Shown here: piece by piece, positions 25,348 to 33,116 of the stretch
Position numbering within the stretch: position 1 is the stretch's first letter
How the letters are laid out: the number at the start of each line of letters is the position of its first letter
Source: Hymenobacter sediminicola
Lineage (GTDB): Bacteria > Bacteroidota > Bacteroidia > Cytophagales > Hymenobacteraceae
Assembly (NCBI RefSeq): GCF_014250515.1
Contig: NZ_CP060202.1
Span: forward strand, 3,979,501 to 4,043,500
Length of the DNA stretch: 64,000 nucleotides
Direction of reading: 5' to 3'
Program-made: the position numbers and the translations under genes
The notes under the pieces: generated by a model
What the model was told of the DNA's origin: nothing
Database searches by the model: none
The model's input: the letters and a program-made list of their open reading frames with translations, nothing else

Positions 25348-26364
25348 TTACCGTTCGGCCCGGCGTGGACGCGGCCGGTAGTGCGACTCCGTCAGGATAT
25401 GCTGCGGGTTCTTGTCGGCCATGAGCTGGGCCAGCGTCACGTTAGGATGTTCAGCCATGTACTTGCGCACAATCTGCCAGCCTACCCAAGCTCCAATCCG
25501 GCCGGGGCACGTTTTGTCGATTTCCGGGATATTGGGCCGTTCGCCCACATATTTCTGCACCGTGAACGGAGCTGTATTGTAAAGGAGCTTCTTGTCCAAG
25601 AAGTGCGCCCAGATCTTGCCTTCGTTGAAGTACACTCCCTGAAGTTCCTTATCGGTGTAGCCTATCAGTAGCGAATCGGCGGTGCAGGGCAGCACCCGTT
25701 CTGCAAAGTAGAGCGACTTGCCATACTGCACCATTTCGCCCAACATAGTCTGGTTGGTTAGCTCCTTCTTGTTGTACTTGCTGCTGATGGCCAGCGCGGC
25801 GGTTGGCAGCACGTACTCTGGGCGGTAGCGGCGTAGAATATACTCGGGCACATTAGGGCGGTACTTTGCTTTGTCACCCACGAAGAAGTCCAGCCCCAGC
25901 ACCATCAGGCTGTCGTTCACAAACATATCCTGACTCAGGCCCGATACAAACGTCTTAACCGGCGGTACCCGGAAATCGGGGAAATTATATCGAATATGCT
26001 TGAACATGCCCTCCAGACCGTTTTTCAGCATTTCAGAGTCCTGAAATATACTGTCGGTTTGGCGGCCGAGCTGCTGCAGGCCGGGGTTGGTAGCCAGGCG
26101 CGTAAGGGTCGCCGCCAGCATACCGTCGGAAGGAAACTGCCGGCGCTGCAGAAATTGGTTGGCGAACAGCGGATGTTCCACCAAAAAACGCTTTGCATCC
26201 CCGTCCGTTCTGATCTGAAAAAACGGCTTTTCCAGCCGCTCCAACTGTACCGGGGCCGATACATTAGCCACCGCCGGGTCCGGCGCACAGGATTTTTCGT
26301 TTTGTCCGCAGGCAGCCAATAAGGCGGTACAGAAACTGAGCACAACGGGTAGAACGGGGCGCAT
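25348..26364 (-). CDS. gldB: gliding motility lipoprotein GldB
   Basis: A 338-residue lipoprotein: MRPVLPVVLSFCTALLAAC ends in a lipobox, with acylation at the Cys of LLAACGQNEK. The sequence then follows the GldB pattern (ERLEKPFFQIRTDGDAKRFL, GLSQDMFVNDSLMVLGLDFF, GKIWAHFLDKKLL, WVGWQIVRKYM), related to zincin-like DUF2268 proteins, and ends close to the usual family length. GldB is needed for gliding in Flavobacterium and is linked to the type IX secretion machinery; its biochemical action is not settled. The frame stays open far upstream to 27042, but the lipoprotein signal fixes the start at 26364. Divergent from the PorT-like gene. Confidence 0.9.
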   Translation of the reverse strand: MRPVLPVVLSFCTALLAACGQNEKSCAPDPAVANVSAPVQLERLEKPFFQIRTDGDAKRFLVEHPLFANQFLQRRQFPSDGMLAATLTRLATNPGLQQLGRQTDSIFQDSEMLKNGLEGMFKHIRYNFPDFRVPPVKTFVSGLSQDMFVNDSLMVLGLDFFVGDKAKYRPNVPEYILRRYRPEYVLPTAALAISSKYNKKELTNQTMLGEMVQYGKSLYFAERVLPCTADSLLIGYTDKELQGVYFNEGKIWAHFLDKKLLYNTAPFTVQKYVGERPNIPEIDKTCPGRIGAWVGWQIVRKYMAEHPNVTLAQLMADKNPQHILTESHYRPRPRRAER

Positions 26365-26390
26365 AGCTAAGGGAAAGTGAGGCACGCTTC

Positions 26391-26398
26391 TATCTTTG
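26391..26398 (+). promoter_or_regulatory. -7 box of the PorT-like gene
   Basis: TATCTTTG matches TAnnTTTG, 74 bases before the ATG at 26473. It lies in the short divergent spacer shared with gldB. Confidence 0.4.
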
Positions 26399-26472
26399 AG
26401 GCGAAAATAGCCAAAACCAAACGCCGGACGACGTAGCTTCGTATCTAACGCCCACTCTAGCCTACTTCTGCC

Positions 26473-27147
26473 ATGAAAAAAATGATTCTCGCTGCCCTCC
26501 TTGTTGGAGCATCGGCTGCTACGGCTTCGGCCCAGGTTGAAATCGGGCTGAAACTCTCGCCTTCCGTTACCAGTCTGCGTACCGAGTCTCCCAGTGCCTT
26601 GGGCTTCCAGAGCGAAGGCAGCAAGCTTACTATCGGCGGCGGTCTTGTTGTAGACTACTTTTTCGGGCAGAACTATGCCTTCAGCACCGGGGTAATGCTC
26701 ACGGGCAAAGGCGGCAAATTCAGCTATTACGACCCAGCCACCAACCTGCGCTACGAGCAGAAGCTGGGCCTGCAGTACATCGAAGTTCCGGTTACGGTGA
26801 AGCTCTTTACCAACGATATTGCCACCGACACCAAGCTCTATTTCCAGTTGGGCGGCTCCCTGAATGCAGCCATTGCCGGCAAAATAAACGGCAACAAGCG
26901 CTATTCCGACCCCGGTAAGAATAACCTCGAAAGCAAAGCTTCTGACCACGCCATTATCCCGGATGCAGCGGTGCTGTTGGGCACAGGCGTAGAGTATCAG
27001 GTTGGCCAAAGCACGAAAGTGTTTGCCGGAGTCAGCTACCACCGGGGCCTGCTCAACATCGAAAAGTACTTCGAGGATGAGCGGGACTTCTCGGATGTCT
27101 CGCTCAAAAACAACGAATTTAGATTGGATCTAGGGCTCAAGTTTTAG
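26473..27147 (+). CDS. PorT-family outer-membrane beta-barrel protein
   Basis: A 224-residue outer-membrane protein. The signal peptide (KKMILAALLVGASAATASAQ) is followed by alternating amphipathic strands: VEIGLKLSPSVTSLRTES, TIGGGLVVDYFFGQNYAFST, LQYIEVPVTVKLFTN, TKLYFQLGGSLNAAIAG, and a final strand ending LDLGLKF with the C-terminal aromatic typical of barrel proteins. This matches the PorT/outer-membrane beta-barrel family common in Bacteroidota. Some members assist type IX secretion, but many are of unknown role, so I leave the symbol empty. It lies next to gldB. Confidence 0.85.
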   Translation: MKKMILAALLVGASAATASAQVEIGLKLSPSVTSLRTESPSALGFQSEGSKLTIGGGLVVDYFFGQNYAFSTGVMLTGKGGKFSYYDPATNLRYEQKLGLQYIEVPVTVKLFTNDIATDTKLYFQLGGSLNAAIAGKINGNKRYSDPGKNNLESKASDHAIIPDAAVLLGTGVEYQVGQSTKVFAGVSYHRGLLNIEKYFEDERDFSDVSLKNNEFRLDLGLKF

Positions 27148-27163
27148 CCATCCATCAGCAACG

Positions 27164-27206
27164 AAAAAGCCCGTTCTGCAGCATGCAGAACGGGCTTTTC
27201 TTCTTT
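27164..27206. terminator. bidirectional terminator
   Basis: AAAAGCCCGTTCTGC pairs exactly with GCAGAACGGGCTTTT around AGCAT, between the convergent PorT-like and rng genes. Confidence 0.9.
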
Positions 27207-27238
27207 CAGGAGGAGTTGTCGCAGACAACTACGCTTGT

Positions 27239-28852
27239 TTAGTCGGTGATTTCAATCTCAATTTCGCGGTCCTGCAAGCGGGCCATGGCCGCAGCGGCTG
27301 AGTGCAGTTCGATTTCCTCACCATGCTCATCCTCGATGCGGTAGTCCGTCAGACCTAGGCTGGTATCCTTCGTGACTTTAATCCACTTGTAGTACTTGAG
27401 GTACCACTTCATCTGCCGGCTTACCAGCCCTTTGGTGTAGTACGCGTGCAGGAACGGATGCACATGCAGCGTAATACCCGACTGGTTTTGCGTCACCAGC
27501 AAATCCTCGATGCTGTTGTCGATTTCGTCAGTTACCTGGATCGAAGCCGAGATTTTGCCGGTTCCACCGCAGGTGGGGCATACCTCGCCAGTCACGATTT
27601 TTTCGGCTGGACGTACGCGTTGCCGCGTAATCTGCAGCAATCCGAACTTGGTGATGGGCAGAATGGTGAAGCGGGCTTTGTCGTGCTTCATGATCTGATA
27701 CACAACATCCTCCACCTTCTTGCGGCTTTCCCCCGACTTCATATCGATGAAGTCGACGACGATGATACCGCCCATGTCGCGCAGCCGAAGCTGGCGGGCC
27801 ACCTCTTTGGCGGCCAGCATGTTCACCATCAGTGCTGTAGCTTCCTGGTCGCTTTCCTGGTTGCTCTTGTTCCCGGAGTTGACGTCGATGACGTGCAGGG
27901 CTTCGGTATGCTCAATCACCAGGTAGCCGCCGCCAGGCACCGTCACGGTTTTGCCAAACAGCGTTTTCAGCTGCTTTTCAATCCCGAGATGCTCAAACAC
28001 CTTCACCTTGCCGGTGTAGTGCTTCAGCAAGCCCAGTTTATCAGGCGCAATCTGCTCCAGATAGCCCCGAATTTCGTCGTAGCGGGCCGTTGTATCTACC
28101 GTAATAGCGTCAAACGACTCGTTGAGCATATCGCGCAGCATAGAGCTTGTGCGTCCCAACTCTCCCAGCACCTTGTCGCGCTCCTTGGCGATGCGCAACG
28201 CCTGGAAGAGTTGCTCCCACTTGCCCACCATGCTTTGCATGTCCCGGTCGAGCTCCGCTACCTCACGGCCCTCGGCTACCGTCCGGATAATGACGCCAAA
28301 ATTGTCGGGCTTGATGGAAGCAATGAGCCGCTTGAGCCGCTCCCGCTCCGTCTTGCTGACAATCTTCTTCGAAACACTGATGGTGTTTGAAAACGGTACC
28401 AGTACCAAATACCGGCCAGCCATCGAAATGTCGGTGGACAAACGCGGCCCCTTGGTCGAAATCGGCTCTTTTACTATCTGAACCAGCACTTGCTGGCTCT
28501 TCTTTAGCGTGTCGGCAATCTTGCCTACTTTATCCAGTGGCTTTTCCAAGCCAAAGGATTTGAGGGCAGCTACCGCTGTTTTCTGCGACTGTACGCCCCG
28601 CACCCACTTGCTAAGCGAGGGAAATTGCTCGCCTAGGTCGCCGTAGTGCAGAAACGCATCTTTTTCGTACCCGATGTCAATGAACGCAGCGTTCAGACCG
28701 GGCATAACTTTCTTGACCGTGCCCAGGAAGATGTCGCCCACCGAGTAATTGGTGTCGTTGCGGTCGAAATGATATTCGATGAGCCGCTTGTCCTGTAGCA
28801 GGGCAATCCGTTCTCCTTCCTGAGTAGAATTAATGATTAATTCGTTACTCAA
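27239..28852 (-). CDS. rng: ribonuclease E/G family protein
   Basis: A 537-residue endoribonuclease for rRNA maturation and mRNA decay. It begins with an S1-like RNA-binding domain (DRNDTNYSVGDIFLGTVKKV ... GYEKDAFLHYGDLG), which carries an insertion of about 60 residues. The DNase I-like catalytic domain contains the metal-binding Asp pair in ALHVIDVNSGN and IIVVDFIDMKSGE, and the zinc-link Cys-Pro-Thr-Cys is in GEVCPTCGGTGK. The length fits RNase G rather than RNase E, as the long disordered tail is missing. It follows the COX24-like gene on the same strand. Confidence 0.94.
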   Translation of the reverse strand: MSNELIINSTQEGERIALLQDKRLIEYHFDRNDTNYSVGDIFLGTVKKVMPGLNAAFIDIGYEKDAFLHYGDLGEQFPSLSKWVRGVQSQKTAVAALKSFGLEKPLDKVGKIADTLKKSQQVLVQIVKEPISTKGPRLSTDISMAGRYLVLVPFSNTISVSKKIVSKTERERLKRLIASIKPDNFGVIIRTVAEGREVAELDRDMQSMVGKWEQLFQALRIAKERDKVLGELGRTSSMLRDMLNESFDAITVDTTARYDEIRGYLEQIAPDKLGLLKHYTGKVKVFEHLGIEKQLKTLFGKTVTVPGGGYLVIEHTEALHVIDVNSGNKSNQESDQEATALMVNMLAAKEVARQLRLRDMGGIIVVDFIDMKSGESRKKVEDVVYQIMKHDKARFTILPITKFGLLQITRQRVRPAEKIVTGEVCPTCGGTGKISASIQVTDEIDNSIEDLLVTQNQSGITLHVHPFLHAYYTKGLVSRQMKWYLKYYKWIKVTKDTSLGLTDYRIEDEHGEEIELHSAAAAMARLQDREIEIEITD

Positions 28853-28906
28853 TGGATTGGGTTGTTAGGTAATCCCGAGAGCCACAGCTCGCCCCCGAAA
28901 CCGGCA

Positions 28907-28942
28907 AAGGGAAGCCGGTACGCGTAGGTACCGGCTTCCCTT
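28907..28942 (-). terminator. hairpin between the COX24-like gene and rng
   Basis: AAGGGAAGCCGGTA and TACCGGCTTCCCTT form a perfect 14-bp stem with an 8-base loop. Only a short T-run follows on the minus strand, so it may be a weak terminator or processing site. Confidence 0.55.
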
Positions 28943-29051
28943 GCAAGCCTCGGGGAAAGCGAACTAGTGGCCACTCTCGGGGATACAAGATGAGAGATAG
29001 ACGGTGACTTGCGTTTAGCCGACAAGCCCCGCCAGCAGACCCCGCAAGGGA

Positions 29052-29141
29052 TTACTTCTTCTTGTGACGGTTTTTGCGCAGGCGCTTCTTCCGTTTGTGG
29101 GTAGCAATCTTATGACGCTTTCTTTTTTTTCCGCAGGGCAT
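29052..29141 (-). CDS. 29-residue basic AURKAIP1/COX24-domain-like protein
   Basis: The minus strand encodes MPCGKKRKRHKIATHKRKKR followed by LRKNRHKKK and a stop. Two thirds of the residues are Lys, Arg or His. The KRKRHKxxTHKRKKRLRKNRHKKK pattern matches the short C-terminal motif of the AURKAIP1/COX24 family, which in mitochondria is a small-subunit ribosomal protein; the bacterial form is annotated in many Bacteroidota next to rng, as I recall. A ribosome-associated role is therefore likely but unproven. It is easily missed because of its size. Confidence 0.85.
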   Translation of the reverse strand: MPCGKKRKRHKIATHKRKKRLRKNRHKKK

Positions 29142-29175
29142 GTTTGATGAGGTTAAGGGTTAGTAGAAAAGGTAC

Positions 29176-30090
29176 TTAATTCAATTTCTGAAGCTGCTCG
29201 TCAACCGAGGCCGTCAGGCCAGGATCAGTGCTCAGGCTTTTGGCTTTCTGGAAAGCTTTCCGGGCATCTTCTTTCGCTCCAGTCTGAGCTAAAGCGACGC
29301 CAAGATAAAACTGTCCGTTGACGTTTTCAGGATTTACCTTCGTTAGCTCCCGAAAACGCTCTACTGCTTTCTCGTATTGATTGCTCTGCATCGAGAGCAG
29401 ACCAAGGTTATAAATGGCCTTTTCGTTCTGCGGATCAATGGCCAATACTTCGCGTAGCAGCACCACACCCTGCACCGGATTTTCGCCAGCCATGAAGGCC
29501 ATACCCAGGTTGGTTTTGGCATCCAAGTTCTCCGGGTTGTTTTTCAACACTTTCCCATAGAGCTCTTGGCACTTGGCTCCTAGCTGCTTCTGGCGCTCCT
29601 GTGTAGTTGCGAAGCTGAATGCTTCGAAGTACGCATCAGCTGCCCGTTTCCAGGCCTGTTCGCCGGGGCGGGCCTGCGCCAGTTGCTCCAAGTAATACCC
29701 GGCGCTGTCGAACTTCTCCACTGCCTTATACTTGATTGCCAAGTCCGAGGCTACCCGAAGCTTGGAAATTGGGTCTTTTTCAGCCGAGTACTTCGCCAGC
29801 AAACCGTTGATTTCGCGGCGTTGCGCCGGCGCTACCACCATGTGCGGCTGCTCCGGTGTGGCACCGGGCTCGTCGTGGCTGCCGGCCGGGTGGCCGTGCT
29901 CGTCTAGTTCGGTGGTAGAAGGGGCCGCCGCGCCATTGTCGCGGTTAGCAGTGCGGGCAGCACTCTGCGCCAAGTCGCCTTTGCCTTCCTTGGGCTTGAC
30001 AATCACCTTGGGCAGCAGAAACAGCCCAGCTACCAACGCCAGAGCGACGGCAAGCAGAATCAGCTGATGTGAGTTGGTGCGTGTAGCCAT
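29176..30090 (-). CDS. membrane-anchored TPR protein
   Basis: 304 residues: an N-terminal membrane anchor (SHQLILLAVALALVAGLFLL), a low-complexity linker (about 35-75, Asn/Gly/His-rich), then TPR repeats from about 90 to 290 (NLDAKTNLGMAFMAGENPVQ, KAIYNLGLLSMQSNQYEKAV, NVNGQFYLGVALAQTGAKED). A single anchor and periplasmic TPR domain suggest a scaffold. It sits between HU and the COX24-like/rng genes on the same strand, an order I recall as conserved in this group, though a joint function is not obvious. Confidence 0.85.
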   Translation of the reverse strand: MATRTNSHQLILLAVALALVAGLFLLPKVIVKPKEGKGDLAQSAARTANRDNGAAAPSTTELDEHGHPAGSHDEPGATPEQPHMVVAPAQRREINGLLAKYSAEKDPISKLRVASDLAIKYKAVEKFDSAGYYLEQLAQARPGEQAWKRAADAYFEAFSFATTQERQKQLGAKCQELYGKVLKNNPENLDAKTNLGMAFMAGENPVQGVVLLREVLAIDPQNEKAIYNLGLLSMQSNQYEKAVERFRELTKVNPENVNGQFYLGVALAQTGAKEDARKAFQKAKSLSTDPGLTASVDEQLQKLN

Positions 30091-30172
30091 CCGAAAAAAG
30101 CAGGCCGCCGGGCTTCCATAAGCAGGATGCCCAGCGGCGCCGCCAGCAGTGCGTTATGCCTGAGCCAGAGGC

Positions 30173-30478
30173 TTAGGCGTTAGCTAGTTCCTTGATTTTC
30201 TTGCTGTTCTTGATCTTACCGATGAACGTTTTCGACGGCTTGAAGCTCGGAATAAAATGCTCGTCAATGATGATTGACGTATTTTTCGAGATGTTGCGAG
30301 CGACTTTCTTCGCACGTTTTTTGTTTACGAAGCTGCCGAAGCCGCGTACGTAGATGTTGTTGCCTTCGGCCATCGAATCCTTCACGACTTTGAAGAAGGC
30401 TTCCACGGTAGCCGAAACGTCTGCTTTCTCAATGCCAGTCTTGTCGGCAATTTCGGCGATTACTTCTGCTTTAGTCAC
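30173..30478 (-). CDS. HU-family DNA-binding protein
   Basis: A 101-residue histone-like protein that bends and compacts DNA as a dimer. It shows the N-terminal helices TKAEVIAEIADKTGIEKADV, the beta arm GNNIYVRGFGSFVNKKRA and the minor-groove segment IDEHFIPSFKPSKTF. The start is the GTG at 30478 (VTKAEV), since no ATG is near and the upstream open frame to 30619 crosses the promoter and is not HU-like. The promoter (30580-30609) is the best match to the Bacteroidota consensus in the window, fitting a highly expressed gene. Confidence 0.94.
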   Translation of the reverse strand: MTKAEVIAEIADKTGIEKADVSATVEAFFKVVKDSMAEGNNIYVRGFGSFVNKKRAKKVARNISKNTSIIIDEHFIPSFKPSKTFIGKIKNSKKIKELANA

Positions 30479-30579
30479 GCTGGTAGGTACTATGGGGTGA
30501 AAAATGAGTGCTGGGCAAAAAGTCCAATTCAAGACGTAAGCCCTTGCCCGGTAAGCTGTTCGCTTGCGAATTGGGGCCA

Positions 30580-30609
30580 CAAAGGTAGCCCCCTTTTTTG
30601 GTTTTGCAA
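30580..30609 (-). promoter_or_regulatory. consensus promoter of the HU gene
   Basis: On the minus strand TTG (30609-30607), exactly 19 bases, then TACCTTTG (30587-30580). This is the full Bacteroidota -33/-7 arrangement. The predicted leader to the GTG is about 95 bases. Confidence 0.75.
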
Positions 30610-30671
30610 TAGTTTTCACAGCAATAGAAACGGGCTTCTAAAAACCATACAACTTATTCTTTTTCAAACAC

Positions 30672-31763
30672 TTGAATCATCTACTCTCTTCTGTTACGCA
30701 CCCCTTTTTTGCTAAGACTCTCTTGGAATGGTACCCGCGGCATCGCCGCGACCTGCCTTGGCGCCATACCCGAGACCCATATGCTATCTGGCTGTCGGAG
30801 GTGATCCTACAACAAACACGCGTGAAGCAGGGTCTTCCCTATTATTTCACCTTTATCAACTCCTATCCAACGGTGCAGCACTTGGCTGCGGCTCCTGAAG
30901 ACGAAGTGCTGCGCCACTGGCAGGGCTTGGGATACTACAGCCGCGCCCGGAACATGCACCACACGGCTCAGCAGGTAGTGCGCGAATACGATAGTCAGTT
31001 TCCGACTTCTTATGCAGGCTTGCTACAGCTACGGGGGGTCGGCCAATACACGGCGGCGGCTATTGCTTCCTTCGCCTTCAATGAGCAGGTAGCGGTGCTG
31101 GATGGCAATGTGTTCCGGGTGCTGGCTCGCGTATTTGGCCTTACGCAAGACATTGCCGCGCCGGCTAACCGCAAAGTATTTCAGCAGTTGGCTGATACTC
31201 TCATTCCGGCGGACCAGCCAGCAGAATTCAACCAGGCCATTATGGAGTTTGGTGCTATTCAGTGCACACCCCTAAAACCTGACTGCCTATTTTGCCCATT
31301 GCAGAGCCATTGTTACGCGTTTCAGCATGGCATGGTCAGTGAGCTTCCGGTAAAGAGTAAAGCCAAAGCCGCCCGCACCCGCTTCTTTCACTATCTGGTG
31401 CTACGCCATGCCGACACGATATACATGCGCAAGCGGGGCCCTAAAGACATCTGGGAAGGACTCTACGACTTTCACCTGCAGGAAACAGAGTCCGGAGAGC
31501 TAGCGGCGGTAGCACTAGTGGCGGCCGTCGAGGCAGTAGGCGGCCAGCTAGATCTACAGCAGGTAGAAGAGCCGGTTCAGGCTATGCGTCACGTCCTGAG
31601 TCATCAAAAAGTAGAAGCCAAATTCCATGTTGTATGGCTGCAGGAGCCGCTGCCTGCTTCTAGCCTGCAATCAACGGGGCTAGCCGCTTTCAGTAGCTCA
31701 GAAATAGAAGAGTTGCCCAAACCCATTTTAATTGCTAACTATATTAGCAATTCGATTAAATAA
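30672..31763 (+). CDS. mutY: A/G-specific adenine glycosylase
   Basis: MutY removes adenine mispaired with 8-oxoguanine. The 363 residues contain the N-terminal catalytic domain (LPWRHTRDPYAIWLSEVILQ with the catalytic Glu), the helix-hairpin-helix (LLQLRGVGQYTAAAIASFAF), catalytic Asp in VAVLDGNVFRVLARVFGL, the iron-sulfur cluster ligands Cys-x6-Cys-x2-Cys-x5-Cys (CTPLKPDCLFCPLQSHC), and a C-terminal NUDIX-like domain for 8-oxoG recognition (from about 235, with MRHVLSHQKVEAKFHVVWLQ). The start is a TTG at 30672; it is divergent from the HU gene. Confidence 0.95.
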   Translation: MNHLLSSVTHPFFAKTLLEWYPRHRRDLPWRHTRDPYAIWLSEVILQQTRVKQGLPYYFTFINSYPTVQHLAAAPEDEVLRHWQGLGYYSRARNMHHTAQQVVREYDSQFPTSYAGLLQLRGVGQYTAAAIASFAFNEQVAVLDGNVFRVLARVFGLTQDIAAPANRKVFQQLADTLIPADQPAEFNQAIMEFGAIQCTPLKPDCLFCPLQSHCYAFQHGMVSELPVKSKAKAARTRFFHYLVLRHADTIYMRKRGPKDIWEGLYDFHLQETESGELAAVALVAAVEAVGGQLDLQQVEEPVQAMRHVLSHQKVEAKFHVVWLQEPLPASSLQSTGLAAFSSSEIEELPKPILIANYISNSIK

Positions 31764-31859
31764 CCAGCTAATTTATTTGGAATTGCTTCTGAGTTTTAAT
31801 ATCTTTAAAGTAAGATAAAGTGTCTCTCTTACCTTTTCTCACATTATAATATTCTACTG

Positions 31860-32288
31860 ATGGCAGGCATCAACAAAGTAATTTTGGTAGGGAATCTGGG
31901 CAAAGACCCAGAGGTGCGCCACCTCGAAGGCGGTAGCAGTGTAGCAAACTTTACGCTGGCTACCAACGAGTATTACCGCGACAAGCAAGGCACCCGCATT
32001 GAGCGGACCGAATGGCATAACATCGCCGCTTGGCGGGGTTTGGCTGAAATGGCGGAGAAATACCTCAAAAAGGGCCAACAGGTATATGTAGAAGGCAAAA
32101 TCCGGACGCGCCAATACCAAGATAAGGACAACCAGACCCGCTATATCACCGAAATCATTGCCGACGAAATAACCATGCTGGGCGGCCGGCCGCACGCTAC
32201 TGATGGCCACAACAGCCAGCAGGAAGCTGCGGCAGAGGCGCCTCAAACGTTCCGACAGGAGCCAGAACTGGACCAACTGCCCTTCTAA
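31860..32288 (+). CDS. ssb: single-stranded DNA-binding protein
   Basis: A 142-residue SSB that coats ssDNA and recruits repair and replication proteins. The OB-fold covers residues 1-110 ([60 protein letters not shown]). A short flexible linker leads to the acidic protein-interaction tip ELDQLPF, the Bacteroidota version of the DDIPF tail. It lies between mutY and gldD with a terminator right after it. Confidence 0.96.
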   Translation: MAGINKVILVGNLGKDPEVRHLEGGSSVANFTLATNEYYRDKQGTRIERTEWHNIAAWRGLAEMAEKYLKKGQQVYVEGKIRTRQYQDKDNQTRYITEIIADEITMLGGRPHATDGHNSQQEAAAEAPQTFRQEPELDQLPF

Positions 32289-32303
32289 TCTGGCTACTCC
32301 TAC

Positions 32304-32334
32304 AAAAAGCCCTGGCACGCAGCCAGGGCTTTTT
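32304..32334 (+). terminator. terminator after ssb
   Basis: AAAAAGCCCTGGC pairs exactly with GCCAGGGCTTTTT around ACGCA, 15 bases after the stop. Confidence 0.92.
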
Positions 32335-32406
32335 GCGTTGCAACGGTTGCCGAAACCTGTGGCGACGGCCGGAAAATATCCAGCATTTTCACGTTTGGTT
32401 TCGCGT

Positions 32407-32414
32407 TACCTTTG
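32407..32414 (+). promoter_or_regulatory. -7 box of gldD
   Basis: TACCTTTG, 24 bases before the ATG at 32439. It follows the ssb terminator, so gldD has its own transcript start. Confidence 0.45.
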
Positions 32415-32438
32415 AGTTGTACTTCTGCATTGCTGCCA

Positions 32439-33035
32439 ATGCCTGCTTTCCGATTCTCTTGTGTGCTTTCAGTCTTAGGACTGCTTGCCACGGCTTGCAC
32501 TTCTTCCGGCTCTGAGGGTGACTATACGCCCAAACCGAAAGGCTACAACCGTATTGACCTGCCGCCGCATGCCTACCAGCCGCTGGCGCCAGGCCACCCC
32601 TACACGTTCCAGTATTCGCGCTATGCCAAGGTGCTGCGCGACTCGTCTTATCTGGCGCAGCCGCACTGGATCAACGTGTATTATCCAAAGCTGCAGGCTA
32701 ATGTGCAGATTACGTATGCAAACATTGCCGGCAAACCGCAGCTCTATACCAAGCTGCTAGAGGATGCGCGCAAGCTTACCAGCAAGCACGAAATCAAGGC
32801 TACCGCCATTGATGAAAACATCCTGAAAACGCCCAACGGCATGCGGATAGCCGTATTTGAGTTGCAGGGGGAAGTTCCCAGTCAGTTTCAGTTTTATACC
32901 ACCGACAGTACAAAACACTTCTTCCGCGGAGCCCTCTACTTCCGTACGGCTACTGCCAACGACTCGTTGGCGCCGGTGATTGACTACGTGAAAAAGGACA
33001 TTGTGCAGCTGCTGAACACGCTAAAATACCAGTAA
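32439..33035 (+). CDS. gldD: gliding motility lipoprotein GldD
   Basis: A 198-residue lipoprotein; MPAFRFSCVLSVLGLLATAC carries the lipobox with acylated Cys20. The mature part matches GldD: YTPKPKGYNRIDLPPHAYQP, PYTFQYSRYAKV, HWINVYYPKLQANVQITY and DSLAPVIDYVKKDIVQLLNT. GldD is required for gliding in Flavobacterium and is counted among proteins linked to type IX secretion; its mechanism is unknown. I use the ATG at 32439, as the upstream TTG at 32412 would lie across the promoter box. The neighbours ssb and recG are unrelated in function. Confidence 0.92.
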   Translation: MPAFRFSCVLSVLGLLATACTSSGSEGDYTPKPKGYNRIDLPPHAYQPLAPGHPYTFQYSRYAKVLRDSSYLAQPHWINVYYPKLQANVQITYANIAGKPQLYTKLLEDARKLTSKHEIKATAIDENILKTPNGMRIAVFELQGEVPSQFQFYTTDSTKHFFRGALYFRTATANDSLAPVIDYVKKDIVQLLNTLKYQ

Positions 33036-33039
33036 CCAG

Positions 33040-33113
33040 AGCTGATAGCTGACTGCTAGTTGCTGTTGGCTATCTGCTCGGTTCCTGGCTAACAGCCAAT
33101 AGCTAACAGCTAT
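33040..33113. repeat. imperfect palindromic repeat before recG
   Basis: TTGCTGTTGGCTAT (33060-33073) pairs with ATAGCTAACAGCTA (33100-33113) at 12 of 14 positions, and GCTAACAGC occurs twice. The left part shares TGATAGCTGAC with the reverse strand at 45869-45879 before fadB. It touches the recG start codon. Confidence 0.6.
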
Positions 33114-33116
33114 TAG

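Noticed and set aside
24028-26364. A surface-polysaccharide or type IX secretion gene cluster
   Set aside because: Only one glycosyltransferase and single gldB and gldD genes are present; the neighbours are unrelated housekeeping genes.
26365-27042. Upstream extension of gldB by 226 codons
   Set aside because: The lipoprotein signal at 26364 fixes the start; the extension is antisense to the PorT-like gene.
27446-28390. 314-codon open frame opposite rng
   Set aside because: Antisense to RNase G; composition typical of a shadow frame.
30479-30619. N-terminal extension of HU
   Set aside because: It would span the consensus promoter at 30580-30609 and is unlike HU.
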